The translations under genes were made by a program, and so were the position numbers. DNA of 9,343 bases from JAZLIT01 sp045617525 (lineage in GTDB: Bacteria > Bacillota > Bacilli > Bacillales_A > Planococcaceae), in the NCBI GenBank assembly GCA_045617525.1, contig JAZLIT010000071.1:1-9343 (forward strand), read 5' to 3'. This document shows, piece after piece, positions 5,753 to 9,343 of this stretch (position 1 is its first letter; every line of letters starts with the position of its first letter). The notes under the pieces are model-generated. The model searched no databases and had not been told where the DNA came from. It was given only the letters and a program-made list of their open reading frames with translations.

Positions 5753-6604
5753 ATGGCCATTCAAAAGGTACTTGTCATTGGCGCAGGTCAGATGGGCTCA
5801 GGTATTGCGCAAGTTTGCGCGCAAGCAGGCTATGACGTCAAATTGAATGATATGAAGCAGGAGTTTTTCGAGCGTGGGCTTGCGGTAATCACGAAAAACC
5901 TTGCACGAGACGTGGAAAAAGCGCGTAAAACAGAGACGCAAAAGCAAGAAATTCTAAGTCGAATTTCAATGTCATTAAGCCTAGAAGATGCGCGTGATGT
6001 GGACCTTATTATAGAAGCGGCAGTAGAAAATATGGACATTAAGCAATCGATTTTTAAACAACTCGACACGATTGCACCAGCCCATGCAATTTTAGCCACG
6101 AACACATCGAGTTTGCCTATTACGGAAATTGCCGCGGTCACAAAGCGCCCAGAGCAAGTGATAGGCATGCATTTTATGAACCCAGTGCCTGTGATGAAGC
6201 TTGTTGAAATTATTCGCGGCTTAGCAACATCAGATGAGGTATATAAAGCAATTGAAGAAATGACGCTGAAGCTTGAAAAAACGCCAGTTGAAGTAAACGA
6301 TTTCCCAGGCTTTATTTCTAATCGAATTTTACTACCGATGATCAATGAATCAATTTATGCACTGTATGAAGGAGTTGCCTCAAAGGAAGCGATTGATAAT
6401 GTCATGAAGCTCGGAATGAATCATCCGATGGGACCGCTCACGCTAGCAGATTTCATTGGGCTAGATACATGCCTCTCAATAATGGAGATTTTGCATGAAG
6501 GACTAGGCGATAGCAAATACAGACCTTGTCCATTGTTAAGAAAATACGTGGCTGCTGGTTGGCTTGGTAAAAAATCCGGACGTGGCTTTTACGTTTACGA
6601 GTAG
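5753..6604 (+). CDS. 3-hydroxyacyl-CoA (3-hydroxybutyryl-CoA) dehydrogenase
   Basis: Soluble NAD(P)-dependent enzyme of 283 residues, the full length of the stand-alone short-chain type (Hbd/MmgB). It oxidises (S)-3-hydroxyacyl-CoA to 3-oxoacyl-CoA, the step before the thiolase encoded just upstream. The N-terminal Rossmann fold has GAGQMG at 10-15. The catalytic set Ser119 (NTSS), His140 (GMHFMNP), Glu152 (KLVEI) and Asn190 (SNR) shows exactly the spacing of the known family (Ser-21-His-12-Glu; His-50-Asn). The C-terminal dimerisation domain contains HPMGPLTLADFIGLD and ends with KKSGRGFYVYE. A very strong AAAGGGGGGG site lies 7 nt before the ATG. The stop is 11 nt from the next start, so the gene lies within an operon. 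Confidence 0.94.
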   Translation: MAIQKVLVIGAGQMGSGIAQVCAQAGYDVKLNDMKQEFFERGLAVITKNLARDVEKARKTETQKQEILSRISMSLSLEDARDVDLIIEAAVENMDIKQSIFKQLDTIAPAHAILATNTSSLPITEIAAVTKRPEQVIGMHFMNPVPVMKLVEIIRGLATSDEVYKAIEEMTLKLEKTPVEVNDFPGFISNRILLPMINESIYALYEGVASKEAIDNVMKLGMNHPMGPLTLADFIGLDTCLSIMEILHEGLGDSKYRPCPLLRKYVAAGWLGKKSGRGFYVYE

Positions 6605-6608
6605 GGAG
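6604..6608 (+). promoter_or_regulatory. Ribosome-binding site that decides the acyl-CoA dehydrogenase 1 start
   Basis: GGGAG overlaps the end of the preceding stop codon. It is 1 nt from ATG 6610 but 7 nt from the in-frame ATG 6616, so 6616 is the better start. It also makes the N-terminus (MNLQF) match that of the paralogue downstream (MNFQL). Confidence 0.6.
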
Positions 6609-6615
6609 TATGGCT

Positions 6616-7752
6616 ATGAACTTACAATTTACGGATGAACAAATAATGATGCGAAACATGGTTCGAGACTTTGCTAATACAGAAATTACGCCGTTTATTG
6701 AGAACCTAGAGGCAGGTGAATTCCCACGTCATCTCGTTTCCAAAATGGGCGAGCTTGGACTTTTAGGTATTACGGTACCCGAGGAATACGGCGGTGCAGG
6801 CATGGATTTCACCTCGTATATTATTGCGATTCATGAATTATCAAAGGTCAGCGCTGTACTTGGGGTTATTCTCTCAGTACACACTTCAGTGGGCACGAAC
6901 CCGATTTTGTATTACGGCAATGAGAAGCAGAAGCAAAAGTATGTGCCGAAGCTAGCGAGTGGTGAATATTTAGGTGCCTTTTGCTTAACGGAGCCAAGCG
7001 CAGGTAGTGATGCTGGCTCGCTAAAAACGCGCGCAATTCGTGATGCAGAGGATTATGTGCTAGACGGGGCCAAAGTATTTATCACGAACGGCGGCGAGGC
7101 AGATGTTTATATCGTCTTCGCAGTTACCGATCCAGAATTAGGCTCGCGTGGTATTTCGGCGTTTATCGTTGAGAAGGACTGGGCCGGCTTTATCGTTGGA
7201 AAAGACGAAGATAAAATGGGGCTGCACGGCTCACGCACGGTGCAGCTAACGTTCGAAGGCTTGCGTGTGCCAGTGGGAAATTTACTTGGCGCAGAAGGGC
7301 AAGGTTTGAAAATTGCGCTCGGTAATCTCGATGTAGGTCGCATAGGTATTGCAGCGCAAAGCTTAGGCATTGCGGAGGCTTCGTTACAGGCGGCAACTAC
7401 TTATGCGAAGGAACGCGTGCAATTTGGTAAGCCAATCGCGCAGCAGCAAGGTGTTGGCTTTAAATTAGCAGACATGGCAACAAAGGCTGAAGCCGCAAAG
7501 TTACTCGTTTACCGGGCAGCGAATTTACGCGCGCTAGGGCAACCATGCGGAATGGAAGCATCTATGGCAAAGCTTTTCGCATCGCAGACCGCAATGGATA
7601 ATGCAATCGAAGCGGTACAAGTTTTCGGAGGCTACGGTTACACAAAGGACTACCCTGTCGAGCGCTATTTCCGTGACGCGAAAGTAACGCAAATTTATGA
7701 GGGCACAAGCGAAATTCAGCGCATCGTCATTAGCAAACATCTACTTAAATAA
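6616..7752 (+). CDS. Acyl-CoA dehydrogenase 1 (short-chain type)
   Basis: FAD enzyme of 378 residues (380 if ATG 6610 is used) that introduces the trans-2 double bond into acyl-CoA and hands electrons to ETF. The three-domain layout is complete: N-terminal helical domain (1-115), beta domain with LTEPSAGSD (124-132) and FITNGG (155-160), and C-terminal helical domain with ERVQFGKPI (266-274) and GGYGYTKDYPVERYFRDAK. The catalytic base is Glu362 in QIYEGTSEIQR, as in short/medium-chain and butyryl-CoA dehydrogenases. The alternative base position of isovaleryl-CoA dehydrogenase is occupied by VGR here (NLDVGRIGIAA). Substrate is probably short or branched chain, not resolvable from sequence alone. 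It lies between the 3-hydroxyacyl-CoA dehydrogenase and a close paralogue. Confidence 0.92.
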   Translation: MNLQFTDEQIMMRNMVRDFANTEITPFIENLEAGEFPRHLVSKMGELGLLGITVPEEYGGAGMDFTSYIIAIHELSKVSAVLGVILSVHTSVGTNPILYYGNEKQKQKYVPKLASGEYLGAFCLTEPSAGSDAGSLKTRAIRDAEDYVLDGAKVFITNGGEADVYIVFAVTDPELGSRGISAFIVEKDWAGFIVGKDEDKMGLHGSRTVQLTFEGLRVPVGNLLGAEGQGLKIALGNLDVGRIGIAAQSLGIAEASLQAATTYAKERVQFGKPIAQQQGVGFKLADMATKAEAAKLLVYRAANLRALGQPCGMEASMAKLFASQTAMDNAIEAVQVFGGYGYTKDYPVERYFRDAKVTQIYEGTSEIQRIVISKHLLK

Positions 7753-7774
7753 AACAATCAAAGGGGATTTGGAA

Positions 7775-8911
7775 ATGAACTTTCAATTATCAGAGGAACA
7801 CCAACAATTACGTGAAATGGTGCGCGATTTCGCACTAAATGAAGTAGCACCATCAGCAGCAGAACGCGACGAAACAGAAACATTCGACCGTGAGATTTTC
7901 GATAAAATGGCAGAGCTTGGCTTAACAGGTATCCCGTGGCCAGAAGAGTACGGCGGTGCAGGCTTTGACTATCTTGCTTATTGTATAGCGGTAGAAGAAC
8001 TTTCTCGTGTTTGTGCATCAACAGGGGTAACTCTTTCTGCGCATACATCACTAGCAGGCTGGCCTGTATATAAATTCGGTTCTGAGGAGCAAAAGCAAAA
8101 ATACCTTCGTCCAATGGCAGAAGGTAAAAAAATCGGTGCATATGGCTTAACAGAGCCAGGCAGTGGTTCGGATGCAGGTGGTATGCGTACATACGCTGTA
8201 AAAGATGGCGATGATTACGTACTAAACGGCTCGAAAATATTCATCACAAATGGCGGTATTGCGGATATTTATGTGGTGTTCGCGGTAACAGATGCAGAAT
8301 CAAAAAATAGCACAACAGCATTTATTGTGGAGGCAGATTACCCAGGCTTTTCTGTTGGGAAAAAAGAGAAAAAGCTAGGAATTCGTTCATCTCCAACGAC
8401 TGAAATCATTTTTGAAAATTGCCGTGTGCCAGCTGAAAATATTTTAGGAGAACTGGGACAAGGCTTCAAAGTAGCGATGCAAACATTAGACGGTGGGCGT
8501 AACGGAATCGCGGCACAAGCAGTGGGCATTGCCCAAGGTGCACTAGATGCTTCTATCGACTATGCAAAAGAGCGCGAGCAATTCGGTAAGCCAATCGTGG
8601 CAAATCAAGGCGTGGCATTCAAGCTAGCAGATATGGCGACGCAAATCGAGGCGTCTCGTTTATTAACTTATCAAGCCGCATGGTTAGAATCGAATAATCT
8701 TCCGTATGGTAAAGCGTCAGCTATGGCGAAATTGATGGCCGGCGATACGGCGATGAGCGTAACAGTTGAAGCGGTGCAAGTATTCGGAGGCTACGGTTAC
8801 ACGAAGGACTACCCAGTAGAGCGCTATATGCGAGATGCGAAAATTACGCAAATTTATGAAGGCACGCAAGAAATTCAACGTCTTGTAATTTCTCGTATGC
8901 TCACAAAATAA
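7775..8911 (+). CDS. Acyl-CoA dehydrogenase 2 (paralogue of the preceding gene)
   Basis: A second acyl-CoA dehydrogenase of exactly 378 residues, with LTEPGSGSD (125-133), FITNGG (156-161), EREQFGKPI (266-274) and the catalytic Glu362 in QIYEGTQEIQR. I chose ATG 7775 because AAAGGGGA (7760-7767) is 7 nt upstream and the N-terminus aligns with the paralogue. The frame is open 26 codons further upstream, into the end of the previous gene, but an ATG there has no comparable site. The two enzymes align without length change around the active site and differ more at the N-terminus and in linkers such as the ESKNST loop (175-180). Such pairs usually divide chain-length or branched substrates between them. 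The stop is 4 nt before the first possible start of the regulator. Confidence 0.92.
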   Translation: MNFQLSEEHQQLREMVRDFALNEVAPSAAERDETETFDREIFDKMAELGLTGIPWPEEYGGAGFDYLAYCIAVEELSRVCASTGVTLSAHTSLAGWPVYKFGSEEQKQKYLRPMAEGKKIGAYGLTEPGSGSDAGGMRTYAVKDGDDYVLNGSKIFITNGGIADIYVVFAVTDAESKNSTTAFIVEADYPGFSVGKKEKKLGIRSSPTTEIIFENCRVPAENILGELGQGFKVAMQTLDGGRNGIAAQAVGIAQGALDASIDYAKEREQFGKPIVANQGVAFKLADMATQIEASRLLTYQAAWLESNNLPYGKASAMAKLMAGDTAMSVTVEAVQVFGGYGYTKDYPVERYMRDAKITQIYEGTQEIQRLVISRMLTK

Positions 8912-8915
8912 GCGG

Positions 8916-9343
8916 GTGGCAGAGGATCGACGTAAGCTCCAAGTAAAATCAAACGTCAAGGATGAAAGCTTAGTGGAAATAAGACGTCAGCAAATTTTGC
9001 AGGCGTCCATCCTGCTTTTTCGAGAAAAGGGATTCCACCGCGCCACGACCAGAGAAATTGCCAAGGCAGCAGGATTTAGTATTGGCACGCTTTATGAATA
9101 CGTACGCACGAAGGAAGATGTTCTATACTTAATTTGCGATAGCATTTCGGTTAAAGTGAATAACAGTTTTGCACCATTCCCTGAGCAAAATGCAACAATT
9201 GAAGATTTAGAAATGGCCATCGCAAATTATATAAAGGTTGTTGATACAATGTTAGATGAATTCACAATTATGTATCAAGAAACTAAATCTCTTCCAAAAG
9301 AAGCGATGCGCTATGTTTTAAATAAAGAGCTCGAAATGGTGGG
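8916..9343 (+). CDS. TetR-family transcriptional regulator (3' end outside window)
   Basis: The frame runs to the window edge. A canonical TetR N-terminal DNA-binding domain is visible: RRQQILQASILLFREKGF, then the helix-turn-helix TTREIAKAAGFSIGTLYEYV and TKEDVLYLI. The ligand domain that follows is cut off. Two starts are possible, both GTG. GTG 8916 gives a basic extension (AEDRRKLQVKSNVKDESLVE) but has no visible ribosome-binding site and would rely on coupling to the gene ending 4 nt earlier. GTG 8973 (MEIRRQQ) has AAGGA 10 nt upstream. I prefer 8916 because I recall a VKDExLVExRR segment in Bacillus homologues, but only loosely. As the last visible gene of a fatty-acid operon it is probably an acyl-CoA-responsive repressor of this operon and of fadF. 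FadR (YsiA) kinship is possible but not shown. Confidence 0.88.
   Translation, partial: MAEDRRKLQVKSNVKDESLVEIRRQQILQASILLFREKGFHRATTREIAKAAGFSIGTLYEYVRTKEDVLYLICDSISVKVNNSFAPFPEQNATIEDLEMAIANYIKVVDTMLDEFTIMYQETKSLPKEAMRYVLNKELEMV

Noticed and set aside
5830..6345. 171-codon antisense open frame inside the 3-hydroxyacyl-CoA dehydrogenase gene
   Set aside because: Lies entirely opposite a gene with complete catalytic motifs; its translation shows no domain and is a codon-bias shadow.
7697..7774. Longer N-terminus for acyl-CoA dehydrogenase 2 starting inside the preceding gene
   Set aside because: The extension matches no acyl-CoA dehydrogenase N-terminus and lacks a good ribosome-binding site, while ATG 7775 has one.
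7758..8192. 144-codon antisense open frame opposite acyl-CoA dehydrogenase 2
   Set aside because: Opposite a well-supported gene; low-complexity, leucine/histidine-rich translation with no recognisable family.

Overview
The window looks like the chromosome of an aerobic, low-to-moderate GC Gram-positive rod of the Bacillales, most likely the Lysinibacillus/Solibacillus/Planococcaceae group. This is inferred from three things: a csaB-type pyruvyl transferase (the SLH/S-layer anchoring enzyme), strong AGGGGG-type Shine-Dalgarno sequences, and a FadF-type membrane iron-sulfur protein beside Bacillus-style fatty-acid degradation genes. Every gene I can support is on the + strand.

Layout. (1) 1-1309: the last codons of a membrane protein overlap the start of csaB (TAATG), and a near-perfect intrinsic terminator closes this cell-wall unit. 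(2) 1310-1875: a gene-free stretch whose main content is a 12-copy tandem array (period 21 bp, two junctions of 19 bp) built on TTTGTGCGTTC, with a solitary thirteenth copy 130 bp further on. (3) 1876-2015: a clear sigma-A-type promoter with a palindromic operator in its spacer, then a leader of about 105 nt that can form a hairpin. (4) 2016-4379: fadF, with five predicted membrane helices, two 4Fe-4S motifs, a CCG domain and an unusual Val/Glu-rich acidic tail. (5) 4380-4552: an orphan Shine-Dalgarno/hairpin, a bidirectional-looking terminator and a second copy of the operator pattern. (6) 4553-9343: a tight operon of thiolase, 3-hydroxyacyl-CoA dehydrogenase, two acyl-CoA dehydrogenases and a TetR-family regulator that runs off the window.

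How it fits together. The two acyl-CoA dehydrogenases oxidise acyl-CoAs and pass electrons to ETF (not in the window). The FadF family is thought to move electrons from ETF to the menaquinone pool. The 3-hydroxyacyl-CoA dehydrogenase and thiolase carry out the last two steps of beta-oxidation. Enoyl-CoA hydratase is absent here and must be encoded elsewhere. The two transcription units share an operator of the form TGARYGnnCRYTCA, so they probably form one small regulon; the TetR protein at the end of the operon is the natural candidate repressor, released by an acyl-CoA.

The enzymes are ordinary. The parts worth a second look are the helically phased 21-bp repeat array, the shared operator pair, the FadF acidic tail, the repeat-containing insertion in CsaB and the orphan ribosome-binding site after fadF. 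I found no convincing previously undescribed multi-gene system.
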